Assembly (NCBI RefSeq): GCF_012184425.1
Contig: NZ_VTOW01000002.1
Span: 62,001 to 126,000, forward strand
DNA from: Candidatus Manganitrophus noduliformans
Lineage (GTDB): Bacteria > Nitrospirota > Nitrospiria > SBBL01 > Manganitrophaceae
Length of the DNA: 64,000 bases
Direction of reading: 5' to 3'
Shown here: positions 31,823 to 39,546 of the stretch, in pieces
Position numbering within the stretch: the stretch's first letter is position 1
Layout: every line of letters starts with the position of its first letter
Notes under the pieces: model-generated
Database searches by the model: none
The model's input: only the letters and a program-made list of their open reading frames with translations
Told to the model about the DNA's origin: nothing
Position numbers and translations under genes: made by a program

Positions 31823-32146
31823 TTGCCGATCTACGAGTATGAATGTGAGCAGTGCAAGACGCGTGTTGAGCTAATACAGCGACTCTCCGATCCTCCTCTG
31901 GAAATCTGTTCCTCCTGTGGAGGAAAGGTCCATAAGATGGTCTCTTCCCCGGCAGGTCTGCTTTTTAAAGGGAGCGGTTGGTACATTACCGACTATGCAA
32001 AAAAGAACGGGAAAAGCGGCGACGCTCCATCCGCTCCCAAAGGAGAGGGTAAATCGGATTCTTCAAGCGGAAGCACAAAAGGGGAAACGACTCCCAAAGA
32101 ATCCCCTTCAAAACCACCTCCCCCATCATCGAATCAAACGCCGTAA
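31823..32146 (+). CDS. FmdB-type zinc-ribbon protein with low-complexity tail
   Basis: 107 residues from the TTG at 31823 (MPIYEYECEQCKTRVELIQR), nine bases after AGGAGG. The CEQC...CSSCGG ribbon and VHKMVSSPAGLLFKGSGWYITDY define the FmdB/CxxC_CxxC_SSSS putative regulatory family. After residue 60 the protein is a Lys/Ser/Gly/Pro-rich tail (KGEGKSDSSSGSTKGETTPK) that looks disordered. FmdB was linked to formamidase/amidase gene regulation; the real function is unclear. It lies 76 bases after the aminotransferase. Confidence 0.85.
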   Translation: MPIYEYECEQCKTRVELIQRLSDPPLEICSSCGGKVHKMVSSPAGLLFKGSGWYITDYAKKNGKSGDAPSAPKGEGKSDSSSGSTKGETTPKESPSKPPPPSSNQTP

Positions 32147-32188
32147 GAGGTTTCTCCCCACCTGCTTTAACTTGATTATGAATGGGTC

Positions 32189-32668
32189 TTACTCCTGGGC
32201 GGCCTCTTCAAGGGACGCCGCTGCAGGCGGTTCCGCCGGGGGGGCTTCGGTCGCCGGCGCCTCTTCCTTCGGCGCTTCCGCTTTGGGTGCGGGTGGTTTC
32301 TTTCCGCTCCCTTTGCCTACGGTGGCAACACGGATCGACCGGGCGATCTTCCTTCCGTCCTCTTCTGTAAATCTGGCAACAACCTGATCGCCCGCTTTCA
32401 GATCGGCCAGCGTTCTTTTGATCTTTCCCGCGGTGATGATGGTGTTGTCGGTCACACCGATTGTGATCTCCTCGTTTTTCTCCTTCACCTTTACGTGACT
32501 CCCCGCCGGATCGATCTCCGTAATCTCCCCCTTGATGCTCGTCATCCTCCCTTTTTGGGCGGATATCGCCGGCTTTTCATCTCCGGCTGCTTCCTCCGCC
32601 ATTACGGATGCGGCCGCAAACAAACCGGCGCACAATAACGAGAGAACCAAGACGCTTGCTTTACGCAT
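32189..32668 (-). CDS. Secreted beta-rich protein of unknown function
   Basis: 159 residues from the ATG at 32668, with GGAGGG upstream. A signal peptide (MRKASVLVLSLLCAGLFAAA, cleavage near VMAEE) precedes a small beta domain with MTSIKGEITEIDPAGSHVKV, ITIGVTDNTIITAG and LKAGDQVVARFTEEDGRKIA. This is the repeat seen in DUF5666-like secreted OB-fold proteins. The last about 35 residues are Ala/Pro/Glu-rich (APKEEAPATEAPPAEPPAAA). It lies downstream of the NtrC-type regulator with a 76-base gap and may be separately transcribed. Function unknown. Confidence 0.75.
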   Translation of the reverse strand: MRKASVLVLSLLCAGLFAAASVMAEEAAGDEKPAISAQKGRMTSIKGEITEIDPAGSHVKVKEKNEEITIGVTDNTIITAGKIKRTLADLKAGDQVVARFTEEDGRKIARSIRVATVGKGSGKKPPAPKAEAPKEEAPATEAPPAEPPAAASLEEAAQE

Positions 32669-32744
32669 TTCACATCCCTCCTGGTGAATAAACGGCCTGT
32701 GACTTCCTCCTCTCATTTTAGCCGATCTGGGAGGAATTGGCTTT

Positions 32745-34157
32745 TTACTTTCCCTTTTGCATGGGAAGGATGCTCCTGACGAGGGGATCTTCCTCTTTTC
32801 GGATGTTGAATTTTTCAAGGCGATACTGCAGCGTCCGATAACTGATCCCCAGAAGTTTGGCCGCCTTTGCAATCACCCCGTTGCTTTTCTCCATCGCCTT
32901 CATCAGGAGCTCCTTCTCAAACTCTTCCAAAGAGAATCCCTGCGGGGGAATATCAAAAGCGATCCGGTCGGATGAAAAGCTCTTCAACCGGATCTCTTGG
33001 GGAAGGTCTTCCGTCTCGATCGTCTCTCCCTCGCAGAGGAGGACAGCCCGTTCGATCGTCGATTCCAGCTGCCGCACGTTCCCGGGCCAGGAATAGTCGA
33101 GCAGCAGCCGCAGCGCCGGACGTGAAATCCCTTTAATGCGCTTATCGGAACGTTGATTGTACTTTTCGATAAAATGGTCGGTCAGCGCGGGGATGTCTGT
33201 CGCACGCTCGGCCAGGGAGGGAAGACCGATAGAGATCACATTCAACCGATAAAAAAGATCTTCTCGGAAACTTCCCTCCTGGATCTCGGCCTCCAAGTTC
33301 TTATTGGTCGCCGCGATCACCCGCACATCGATCTTAATCTCTTCCCTTCCGCCGATCCGTCGAATCTCCCGCTGCTGGATCGTCCGGAGAATCTTGGCCT
33401 GCATCGTCAAGGAGAGATCTCCGACCTCATCGAGAAAAAGCGACCCGCCGTCGGCCGCCTCGAACAGTCCGATGCCTCGCCCGGTGGCGCCGGTGAAAGC
33501 CCCCTTTTCGTAGCCGAACAGCTCGCTCTCGATCAGGGTATCGGGAATCGCCGCGCAATTGATCGCCAGGAACGGCTTGTCTCCCCGAATGCTGTTGTAG
33601 TGGATCGCCCGCGCGATCAGCTCCTTTCCCGTTCCGCTTTCCCCGAAGATCAACACCGTCGCGGTGCTGTTTGCGATTTTCCGGACCGTTTTGAAAATCT
33701 CCTGCATTTTGACATGATTGCCGATCATGTTGGAGAGGCCGAATCGCTCCGAAAGCTGCTCCTGCAGCATCTTGTTCTGATGGACCAGGTTCAGCTTTTC
33801 GAAAGCCCTCGCGACCGAAATAAGGAGCTCCTCCCGGTCGAGCGGCTTGGTCAGATAATCAAAAGCCCCCTTCTTGATCGCCTCGACGGCGGAGTCGATC
33901 GTCCCGTGCGCCGTCATGATGATGATGCAGACGGCCGGATTGATTTTGAAGAGACGATCGAGGATGAAGAGCCCGTCGTTATCGGGCATCTTCAGATCGC
34001 TTAAGACAAGATCAAACGACTCCTCCTCCGCCATCCGGAGCGCTTCGGTCGCGCTCCCCGCGGCCTGCACGCCATACCCTTCCGTTTTGAGGATGACCTT
34101 TAAGATCTCGCGCTGAGACTTCTCGTCATCGACGACCAGGATCTGCCCTTTTTTCAA
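32745..34157 (-). CDS. NtrC-family sigma-54 activator, response regulator
   Basis: 470 residues. Receiver domain 1-120 with phospho-acceptor Asp54 in VLSDLKMP and KPLD at 104-107. AAA+ domain about 143-375: Walker A GESGTGKE (172-179), sigma-54 contact loop GAFTGA (219-224), Walker B FLDE (241-244) and WPGNVRQL. Fis-type HTH at the C-terminus (NGVIAKAAKLLGISYRTLQY). It overlaps the kinase gene by 4 bases, forming a two-component pair. All catalytic features are intact. Its targets are unknown; PilR, ZraR or AtoC-like labels are possible, and the sigma-54 promoter at 28.5 kb is a candidate target. Confidence 0.93.
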   Translation of the reverse strand: MKKGQILVVDDEKSQREILKVILKTEGYGVQAAGSATEALRMAEEESFDLVLSDLKMPDNDGLFILDRLFKINPAVCIIIMTAHGTIDSAVEAIKKGAFDYLTKPLDREELLISVARAFEKLNLVHQNKMLQEQLSERFGLSNMIGNHVKMQEIFKTVRKIANSTATVLIFGESGTGKELIARAIHYNSIRGDKPFLAINCAAIPDTLIESELFGYEKGAFTGATGRGIGLFEAADGGSLFLDEVGDLSLTMQAKILRTIQQREIRRIGGREEIKIDVRVIAATNKNLEAEIQEGSFREDLFYRLNVISIGLPSLAERATDIPALTDHFIEKYNQRSDKRIKGISRPALRLLLDYSWPGNVRQLESTIERAVLLCEGETIETEDLPQEIRLKSFSSDRIAFDIPPQGFSLEEFEKELLMKAMEKSNGVIAKAAKLLGISYRTLQYRLEKFNIRKEEDPLVRSILPMQKGK

Positions 34158-35641
34158 ATGGACCTCCTTCGGACCGGCAGATGAATCGTCACCCGGGTCC
34201 CCTGTTCAAGCTCACTCTGGACATCTATGTTCCCGCCGTGCACTTGAATAATCCGTTTGGTAATCGCCAGTCCCAGGCCGATTCCCAATTTTTTAGTCGT
34301 AAAATAGGGTTCGAAGATCATCGCTAAATCCTCCTCGTCGATGCCGACCCCGGTATCCCGGAAAGTAAGAACCAGGCTCCCGCGAGAAGGTTCTCCGTCG
34401 GCCACGTTCCGCATGGAAGGATCCGCGCGGAGTTGGATTTCCAACTTTCCTCCGTGCGGCATCGCTTGGATGGCGTTTAAAATGATATTGATCATACAGG
34501 TCTTCAGCTGTTCCGGATCGGCCGTGACTTTCGGGACGGAAGGGTCGGCATCGAGAATGAACTCGATCTTCTGCTCCCCGGCTTTGTGCCGGGCCAGCCG
34601 GAGGACCTCCTGCAGCAGCGCATCGATCGAGACCTCGGCAAAATGAAGCCGAAGGGGCTTTCCATACATCAAGAAATTCTCGATCATCTGGTTAAGACGA
34701 TAAATCTCCACCTTGACGTTGGAGATGATCTCCTCCGCCTCTTTCTGTTTCACTGCATCCCAGTTCGGGAACTGGGCTTTCAGATGATCGATGCTGAGAT
34801 TGATCAGGTTGAGCGGGTTTCGGATCTCATGCGCGATTCCCGACGCCATCTGCCCCAGGGCCGAGAGCTGCTCCGCCTGCCGAAGCCGCTCCTCCAGCTC
34901 CCGCTGCCGACGGAGCTTATCCACCATTTCATTAAAGCTCTTCGTCAGCTCCCCGATCTCATCGTGGCGCTGCTCCGGCAAGGTTTTCGACAGATCTCCC
35001 GATGCGATCTTCTTGGCCGCCTGAACGACCTCATCGATCGGCTGGGTGTACTTTACGGAGAGGAAAAAGGAGAGGCCGATCCCGACCGTGAAGATGAAAA
35101 AGGTCGTGACCAACCGGCGGCGATGATTGTCTTTCAAGAACTGGGAGTAGTCTTCGAGGCGCATGTCGACATGGACGAAACCCATCCGCTCCCCGTCGAC
35201 CACGATCGGGACAAGGAGATTATACTCCCGGTGGGGACCCGCCGCTTCCGGCTCTTCCCCGATCTTCGCCGTGATGAAGAGATCCTTGTGCTTCGGATCG
35301 ACTTTGGTGATAATTCTCGCCCCCACCCGTTTGGGATTGGAGCTGGCGATCACCTCCCGCTCGTTGCTGATGATGGAAAGCTCTTTGACCCCTTGGTTTT
35401 TCAGACGCCCCACGTAATCGGCCAGGCGCGCCTCGTCGGTCCGCGCCGTGCTGGTCAGCTCTTCGACGCTGATCTTGATGGCGGTCGACAAATCGCCGAT
35501 ATTGTCCTCGACCTTCCGAATAAACTCTTTCTCGCTCCGGACGTTATAAACATACGAAGCCATCAAGGAGAGGAGGGTCAAGAGGAGCATCATCAAGACC
35601 AGCTTGGTCGTGAGATTCACCCGATCCAAAAAGTAGCGCAA
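34154..35641 (-). CDS. Membrane sensor histidine kinase, partner of the NtrC-type regulator
   Basis: 495 residues from the TTG at 35641, with AAGGA upstream, two bases after the tsaC stop. Transmembrane helix 1 (TKLVLMMLLLTLLSLMASYV) precedes a periplasmic sensor of about 150 residues with YNLLVPIVVDGERMGFVHVD, a PAS/Cache-like fold. Helix 2 (VTTFFIFTVGIGLSFFLSV) is followed by HAMP, the HisKA box GIAHEIRNPLNLINLSIDHL, N-box IILNAIQAM, G1 DTGVGID and G2 LGIGLGLAITKRII. It autophosphorylates and passes phosphate to the adjacent regulator. The signal is unknown; the Cache-like fold would suit a small ligand. Confidence 0.9.
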   Translation of the reverse strand: MRYFLDRVNLTTKLVLMMLLLTLLSLMASYVYNVRSEKEFIRKVEDNIGDLSTAIKISVEELTSTARTDEARLADYVGRLKNQGVKELSIISNEREVIASSNPKRVGARIITKVDPKHKDLFITAKIGEEPEAAGPHREYNLLVPIVVDGERMGFVHVDMRLEDYSQFLKDNHRRRLVTTFFIFTVGIGLSFFLSVKYTQPIDEVVQAAKKIASGDLSKTLPEQRHDEIGELTKSFNEMVDKLRRQRELEERLRQAEQLSALGQMASGIAHEIRNPLNLINLSIDHLKAQFPNWDAVKQKEAEEIISNVKVEIYRLNQMIENFLMYGKPLRLHFAEVSIDALLQEVLRLARHKAGEQKIEFILDADPSVPKVTADPEQLKTCMINIILNAIQAMPHGGKLEIQLRADPSMRNVADGEPSRGSLVLTFRDTGVGIDEEDLAMIFEPYFTTKKLGIGLGLAITKRIIQVHGGNIDVQSELEQGTRVTIHLPVRRRSI

Positions 35642-35643
35642 TG

Positions 35644-36279
35644 TTATTCCTTTGCGATGAAGGGGGCCAGCTCTTCCGCGGAGACCCTTCCCTCCCGCAG
35701 AAGATTCGGTTCGGAAGTGGTGACATCTAAAACGGTGGAAGGAAGCGTGGAACAGGGCCCGCCGTCCAGAATGCCGTCGAGCGAAGCCCCGAGCGCCCGC
35801 GCCACCTCTTGCGCCGACGCGGGAGAGGGCTCGCCGGATCGATTGGCGCTCGTCGCGGTGATCGGAAACCCGACCCGATCGATCAAGTGGACCGGCAGGA
35901 CCGCCTTCGGAAAGCGGATTCCGATGGTCCCCGTTCCGCCGGTCAAAAGATCGGGAAGGCGCTTCGATGCTTTGAAAATAAGGGTCAGCGGACCGGGCCA
36001 AAAACGGGCCATCACCTTTTCAGCGAGGGGGGAAATTTCTTCCACGAGGGACGGAAGCATCTCCAACCTGGAGATGAGAAGAAGGATCGGTTTCGAAGCG
36101 TCGCGCCCTTTTATATCGAAGAGGCGGGAGACCACCTGTGAATCAAAGGGATTGGCCGCCAGGCCGTAAAAGGTATCGGTCGGAATCGCAACCACGCCCC
36201 CTTTTCGGATCAGCGCGGCCGCATCGGAGAGGAGAGAGGAATCGGGATCATCAGGATCAATCGGAATGACCTTTTTCAT
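35644..36279 (-). CDS. tsaC: Threonylcarbamoyl-AMP synthase (Sua5/YrdC/YwlC)
   Basis: 211 residues from the ATG at 36279 ([20 protein letters not shown]), overlapping purE by 23 bases. [64 protein letters not shown] and [15 protein letters not shown] are the conserved YrdC motifs, with the Lys/Arg/Ser residues for ATP and bicarbonate. It makes the intermediate for the t6A37 modification of ANN-decoding tRNAs. It is sandwiched between purE and a histidine kinase in one tight operon, an unusual grouping. Confidence 0.92.
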   Translation of the reverse strand: MKKVIPIDPDDPDSSLLSDAAALIRKGGVVAIPTDTFYGLAANPFDSQVVSRLFDIKGRDASKPILLLISRLEMLPSLVEEISPLAEKVMARFWPGPLTLIFKASKRLPDLLTGGTGTIGIRFPKAVLPVHLIDRVGFPITATSANRSGEPSPASAQEVARALGASLDGILDGGPCSTLPSTVLDVTTSEPNLLREGRVSAEELAPFIAKE

Positions 36280-36766
36280 GGAGCCGCTTCCCCTTTGCTT
36301 CCATTTCTTCGGCAAGGGACTTTTTATAGGCGAGTAGACGTTTGGCCGTTTCAGGAGAACGCCTCGCGACGATCTGCGCGGCAAAAATCCCCGCGTTCTT
36401 TGCGCCGGCCTTGCCGATCGCCATCGAGGCCACCGGAATCCCGCCCGGCATCTGGACCGTGGAGAGGAGCGAATCGAGTCCGTTGAGCACGGAGGTGATG
36501 GGGACGCCGATCACCGGAAGGATCGTTTCGGCGGCGATCACCCCGGCCAAATGCGCGGCGCCCCCCGCCCCGGCGATGATCACCTGAACCCCCCGCTCCT
36601 CGGCTTCATGGATGAGCCTTCTGGTTCGTTCAGGAGACCGATGGGCGGAAGAGACAGTCATCTCGTAACCGACCTCGAACTCCTTCAGCATCTTCGCCGC
36701 CTCTTGCATGACTTCCCAATCGGAATCGCTTCCCATCAAAATGAGGACCGACCACTTCTCGCTCAT
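36257..36766 (-). CDS. purE: 5-(carboxyamino)imidazole ribonucleotide mutase
   Basis: 169 residues. [33 protein letters not shown] and [20 protein letters not shown] are class I PurE motifs, followed by GVPI and [28 protein letters not shown]. It isomerises N5-CAIR to CAIR in purine synthesis. PurK is not next to it. Upstream is a TTGACA-containing promoter (36798-36826). The downstream neighbours are tsaC and a two-component system, with purH and purD located separately at 39.5-42.4 kb. Confidence 0.94.
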   Translation of the reverse strand: MSEKWSVLILMGSDSDWEVMQEAAKMLKEFEVGYEMTVSSAHRSPERTRRLIHEAEERGVQVIIAGAGGAAHLAGVIAAETILPVIGVPITSVLNGLDSLLSTVQMPGGIPVASMAIGKAGAKNAGIFAAQIVARRSPETAKRLLAYKKSLAEEMEAKGKRLHEKGHSD

Positions 36767-36797
36767 GAAAATCTCCTGTTAAAAATGAATAGGGCCA

Positions 36798-36826
36798 AAT
36801 TAACATAGCCAAAAGAAGAGTGTCAA
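36798..36826 (-). promoter_or_regulatory. Candidate promoter for purE-tsaC-kinase-regulator
   Basis: Minus strand: perfect TTGACA (36826-36821), 17-base spacer, weak TTAATT (36803-36798). Start near 36791, 25 bases before purE. The -10 is poor, so confidence is limited. Confidence 0.45.
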
Positions 36827-36887
36827 CTGGAGAGACGACCCCCGACTGGGCGCAGGATCTCCCTTTCCAATTTGGACAGGGCGGGAT

Positions 36888-36920
36888 TTGTAGGGGCGGG
36901 TCTCAAACCCGCCCCTACAA
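36888..36920. repeat. Palindrome with TTGTAGGGGCGGGT arms (element 2)
   Basis: Perfect 14-bp arms, TTGTAGGGGCGGGT (36888-36901) and its complement (36907-36920), around CTCAA. Its right arm supplies the TAG stop codon (36915-36917) and the preceding Leu codon of tpx. The TAGGGGCG core is shared with the palindrome at 8027-8052. It has no trailing T-run. Confidence 0.85.
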
Positions 36921-37523
36921 TAACCCCTTTGCCGCCTGCATCGCCGCTTCCAAATCGGGAAGCTCGGTGATCTCCGGGACCACTTGCAGATGCCGGACGA
37001 CATTTTCCTTGTCGACGACGAGCACCGCGCGGGAGAGGAGATGGAGCGGCTGGATCAACAATCCATAACTCCTTCCAAACTCGGCTCCCTTATAATCGGA
37101 GAGGAAGAGGACATTTCCGATCTTCGCCTCCTTGGAGAACCGCTTCTGGGCGAAGGGAAGATCCATGCTGACGGTGATCAGCTGAACCTCCTTGTCGAGC
37201 CCCCCGTTTCGTTCGCTCAAGGCGTGCGTCTGCTCCTCGCAGACCGGCGTATCGAGCGAGGGGACCACGCTGATGATCCGGACCTTCCCGCCGGTCTCCG
37301 CCAAATTGACCGGCGAGAGATCATTCGCGGCCAAGACGGCCGCCGGCAGACGATCGCCGACCTTAATCCCCGTTCCCTCCAGCGCCAACGCCTTTCCTTT
37401 GAAGGTGACCGACTGCCCCTCTCCGGCCGACGCGCTCTCTTTTGCAATCGGCATCGTCTGAGAGCGAACGGCGCTGCAACCGACCACGCTTAAAAGTATC
37501 AAAGCGATCCAGATTTTCTTCAT
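36915..37523 (-). CDS. tpx: Lipoprotein thiol peroxidase (Tpx) without resolving cysteine
   Basis: 202 residues. A lipoprotein signal (MKKIWIALILLSVVGC, lipobox Cys16) is unusual, since Tpx is normally cytoplasmic or simply exported. The peroxiredoxin domain has VRIISVVPSLDTPVCEEQTH with peroxidatic Cys95, then DLPFAQKRFSKEAKIGNVLF. In E. coli Tpx the resolving Cys lies in RFCGAE; here it is Ser130, and no other cysteine remains. It should therefore work as a one-Cys, membrane-anchored periplasmic peroxidase needing an external reductant (inference). The stop codon comes from palindrome element 2. Confidence 0.88.
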   Translation of the reverse strand: MKKIWIALILLSVVGCSAVRSQTMPIAKESASAGEGQSVTFKGKALALEGTGIKVGDRLPAAVLAANDLSPVNLAETGGKVRIISVVPSLDTPVCEEQTHALSERNGGLDKEVQLITVSMDLPFAQKRFSKEAKIGNVLFLSDYKGAEFGRSYGLLIQPLHLLSRAVLVVDKENVVRHLQVVPEITELPDLEAAMQAAKGLL

Positions 37524-37739
37524 TGTTCCCTCCCTTTACCCTGTTCAATACCGACCCACCCGATCCGTGATTTTCTACCCATACCACAAATGTGTCTGTT
37601 TTCGCAACGATGATATGATTATGAAATGGCTGGGGAGAAAATCGCTATCCATCTTCTCCCTTGGGTGAAAGAGGTCGGTTAAAGTAAACCATACCTACGC
37701 TTTTGCTACAGGACACTCGGGCTGGTCCTGGTCCCTTAC

Positions 37740-37768
37740 TTGACACATCGACACCCCTCTTGTATTGT
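37740..37768 (+). promoter_or_regulatory. Promoter of the toxin-antitoxin pair
   Basis: Perfect TTGACA (37740-37745), 17-base spacer, TATTGT (37763-37768). Expected start near 37775, 21 bases before the antitoxin ATG. Type II antitoxins usually repress their own promoter, so an operator may overlap it; none was identified. Confidence 0.65.
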
Positions 37769-37795
37769 AGTGTAAAAAGCCTGCGGAGATTTTAA

Positions 37796-38062
37796 ATGAA
37801 AATGATCAACTCCAGAGAATTGAATATCAACACAGCCAAAGTCCTCAAACAAGCCGGCAAAGAAGACCTCATTGTCACCGTTAAAGGCAAACCGGCCGCT
37901 TTGATCCAAGCCTTCAGCGAAGACGATCTGGAAGATTATATTTTGACGAAGCTGATGGAGAAGCGCCTGAAGGCAAGGGCAAAAGACTATCAGTCAAAAG
38001 GTGCAGTGAGCCTGAATGAGATGATTGAGGCCACGGAGCGGGCGATTGGGAAAAAAGTATGA
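37796..38062 (+). CDS. Type II antitoxin, Phd/YefM-like
   Basis: 88 residues: MKMINSRELNINTAKVLKQA, then EDLIVTVKGKPAALIQAFSE. This is the Phd/YefM fold, in which the N-terminal half binds operator DNA and the C-terminal half wraps the toxin. GGAG is eight bases before the ATG. The C-terminal half (ILTKLMEKRLKARAKDYQSK) is helical and charged. It overlaps the toxin gene by 17 bases. The neutraliser role is inferred from family and arrangement. Confidence 0.85.
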   Translation: MKMINSRELNINTAKVLKQAGKEDLIVTVKGKPAALIQAFSEDDLEDYILTKLMEKRLKARAKDYQSKGAVSLNEMIEATERAIGKKV

Positions 38063-38330
38063 AGTTCAAATCTTAAAAGGCGCCCAGAAAGAGCTGAATG
38101 CGCTGGAGCCTTCGGTTCGCCTTCAGCTTCTCACCAAAATGAAGGTTCTCGAAACAAATCCCCTTCCCAGAGGCAAAAACGAAATAAAAATTCTTCGAGG
38201 GTTTCGCCCTCCGCTTCTCCGGCTTCGCTCCGGCGACTTTCGTATCGTTTATCGGATCTCAGGAAAAATGATCGAAGTCCTCTCGGTCGTTCCTCGCAAA
38301 GCACTTGAGAGGAGACTTCGGCAGCTTTAA
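38046..38330 (+). CDS. Type II toxin, RelE/ParE family
   Basis: 94 residues from the TTG at 38046 (MGKKYEVQILKGAQKELNAL), with GGAG just upstream. The short beta-rich fold with RGKNEIKILRGFRPPLLRLR and SGDFRIVYRISGKMIEVLSV matches RelE/ParE: a basic central strand, R-IVY, then a late arginine-rich end (PRKALERRL). RelE-type members cleave mRNA on the ribosome, ParE-type members poison gyrase; the sequence alone does not decide. No ATG is in frame near the start, so a TTG start appears to limit toxin synthesis. Confidence 0.85.
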   Translation: MGKKYEVQILKGAQKELNALEPSVRLQLLTKMKVLETNPLPRGKNEIKILRGFRPPLLRLRSGDFRIVYRISGKMIEVLSVVPRKALERRLRQL

Positions 38331-38692
38331 CGAGAAGTCGAGTATGCCTTAGAGTCAAGAATGAAGTGTGGTGATGTCCTTGGAATTCTCACTGTCCAGA
38401 CGGGAGATGGAACAAACCTCAGGCAAGGTCGAACCCCCGGCATCAGTGAATGCGTTGGGATGTATAAAATCTACACTATTTCCCCCCTGAATAATGGTCC
38501 TCTTTTTCCCACCTTACTGAGAATCAACGGCGGTTTTACTTTACTTCAATGGTCCTCGTGCTTCTCGCGGGTGGCATCGATTTTGCTGTTTTATACATAT
38601 TGAATGAATTGAATTTAGCGATTTGACAGGCTCTCTTTGGTCTATCCCTGAAAGGCCGAAGGAGGCTTGTTCCATGATGAGGGATAGCGCCT
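38331..38692. other. Gap of about 360 bases with a possible decayed insert
   Basis: No convincing gene. Short open frames (for example plus 38361-38603) lack a ribosome-binding site and family features. Words such as TTTCCCCCC and CTTTTTCCCACC recall the repetitive ends of some transposons, but no transposase or paired terminal repeat is visible. The last 50 bases contain the leader of the CBS gene. Confidence 0.4.
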
Positions 38693-39109
38693 ATGTTGCC
38701 TACGATAGAAAAGTTAATGTCGACGAAAATCTATTCGATCGGATCTGAGAAAAATGTCCGAAGCGCGGCGGAGGAGATGGCCCGGAACCAAATTGGGAGT
38801 CTCCTGGTGACCCAAGAGGGGAACTATACCGGGATTATCACAGAAGTCGATATCATTCGAAAAGTGGTCGCAAAGGGAATCGATCCGGCCGCAACCACGG
38901 TACGAACCGTCATGACCTCTCCTCTGATTACCATCGAGGCGGATCGGTCGGTGCTCGATGCCAACGATTTGATGGAGCAAAAGAAGATCCGTCACATCGG
39001 GGTGACCCGAAACGGAAAGATCATCGGGATGGTCTCGATTCGAGATTTCCTTCATCCTCTCGACGTCAAAGAACAAGCGGATATCAAACAACAGGCGAGC
39101 GGCTTTTAG
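38693..39109 (+). CDS. CBS-domain pair protein
   Basis: 138 residues consisting of two CBS motifs: IEKLMSTKIYSIGSEKNVRS with MARNQIGSLLVTQEGNYTGI and ITEVDIIRKVVAK, then TVRTVMTSPLITIEADRSVL with MEQKKIRHIGVTRNGKIIGM and VSIRDFL. A CBS pair (Bateman module) binds adenosine nucleotides or SAM and acts as an energy sensor or regulator of a partner. No other domain is fused. GAGGG lies upstream of the ATG. A small membrane protein follows by 27 bases and may be its partner (inference). Confidence 0.88.
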   Translation: MLPTIEKLMSTKIYSIGSEKNVRSAAEEMARNQIGSLLVTQEGNYTGIITEVDIIRKVVAKGIDPAATTVRTVMTSPLITIEADRSVLDANDLMEQKKIRHIGVTRNGKIIGMVSIRDFLHPLDVKEQADIKQQASGF

Positions 39110-39136
39110 GTTCTCACTCGACAGGAGAAATTTGCC

Positions 39137-39424
39137 ATGCAACAAAAGAAATTACCTTGGACGACCCTCCTCTTTCTGACCCTCTCTTTTCTCTTTAGCA
39201 GCCTTGTCGAAGCGGTGGGGGCGCAAAACTACCCGGAGGAATGGGTTTTGGGAGAACGTCTCCTGGTGGGTCTTCTTGTATTGATCGTCGCCGGTTGGCT
39301 GACAGGCGCTTATGCTTTGATCTTCAGCAGTCTTCGTCCTTTGGTCAGACGGTTTTTTCTTTATCCATTATTTAAGATGAGGGGAACGGAGGGGGATAAG
39401 AAGCCGCTGATTACAAAAAAGTAG
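39137..39424 (+). CDS. Small membrane protein, unknown
   Basis: 95 residues. MQQKKLPWTTLLFLTLSFLF is a signal peptide or first helix, probably processed near VGAQ. LLVGLLVLIVAGWLTGAYAL is a clear transmembrane helix followed by a basic cytoplasmic tail (RPLVRRFFLYPLF...KK). CAGGAGAAATTTGCC precedes the ATG. It sits 27 bases after the CBS gene and before a bidirectional terminator-like hairpin. No family recognised. Confidence 0.7.
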   Translation: MQQKKLPWTTLLFLTLSFLFSSLVEAVGAQNYPEEWVLGERLLVGLLVLIVAGWLTGAYALIFSSLRPLVRRFFLYPLFKMRGTEGDKKPLITKK

Positions 39425-39479
39425 TATCATTCACCGATTCTATTCGGCAGGATTTTGGATTATTTCAGTTGAAAACCAG

Positions 39480-39505
39480 GCCGGGTTCTAATGGTCGAAT
39501 CCGGC
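39480..39505. terminator. Terminator-like hairpin between convergent genes
   Basis: GCCGGGTTC and GAATCCGGC form a 9-bp stem with one G-T pair around an 8-base loop, followed by TTTACCTT. It lies between the rightward small membrane gene and the leftward purD, where a shared terminator is expected. Confidence 0.6.
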
Positions 39506-39546
39506 TTTACCTTCACTTCCCGCCCGACAAGGAAGGCATCAAGAAT

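Noticed and set aside
35642-36001. N-terminal extension of the sensor kinase into tsaC
   Set aside because: The extension reads tsaC in the wrong frame; a TTG with AAGGA at 35641 gives a normal membrane-anchored start.
34586-36169. Plus-strand open frame of 527 codons
   Set aside because: Antisense to the histidine kinase and tsaC genes; no recognisable domain.
38361-38603. Plus-strand frame of 80 codons after the toxin gene
   Set aside because: No ribosome-binding site, no family resemblance, and it lies in a probable decayed segment.
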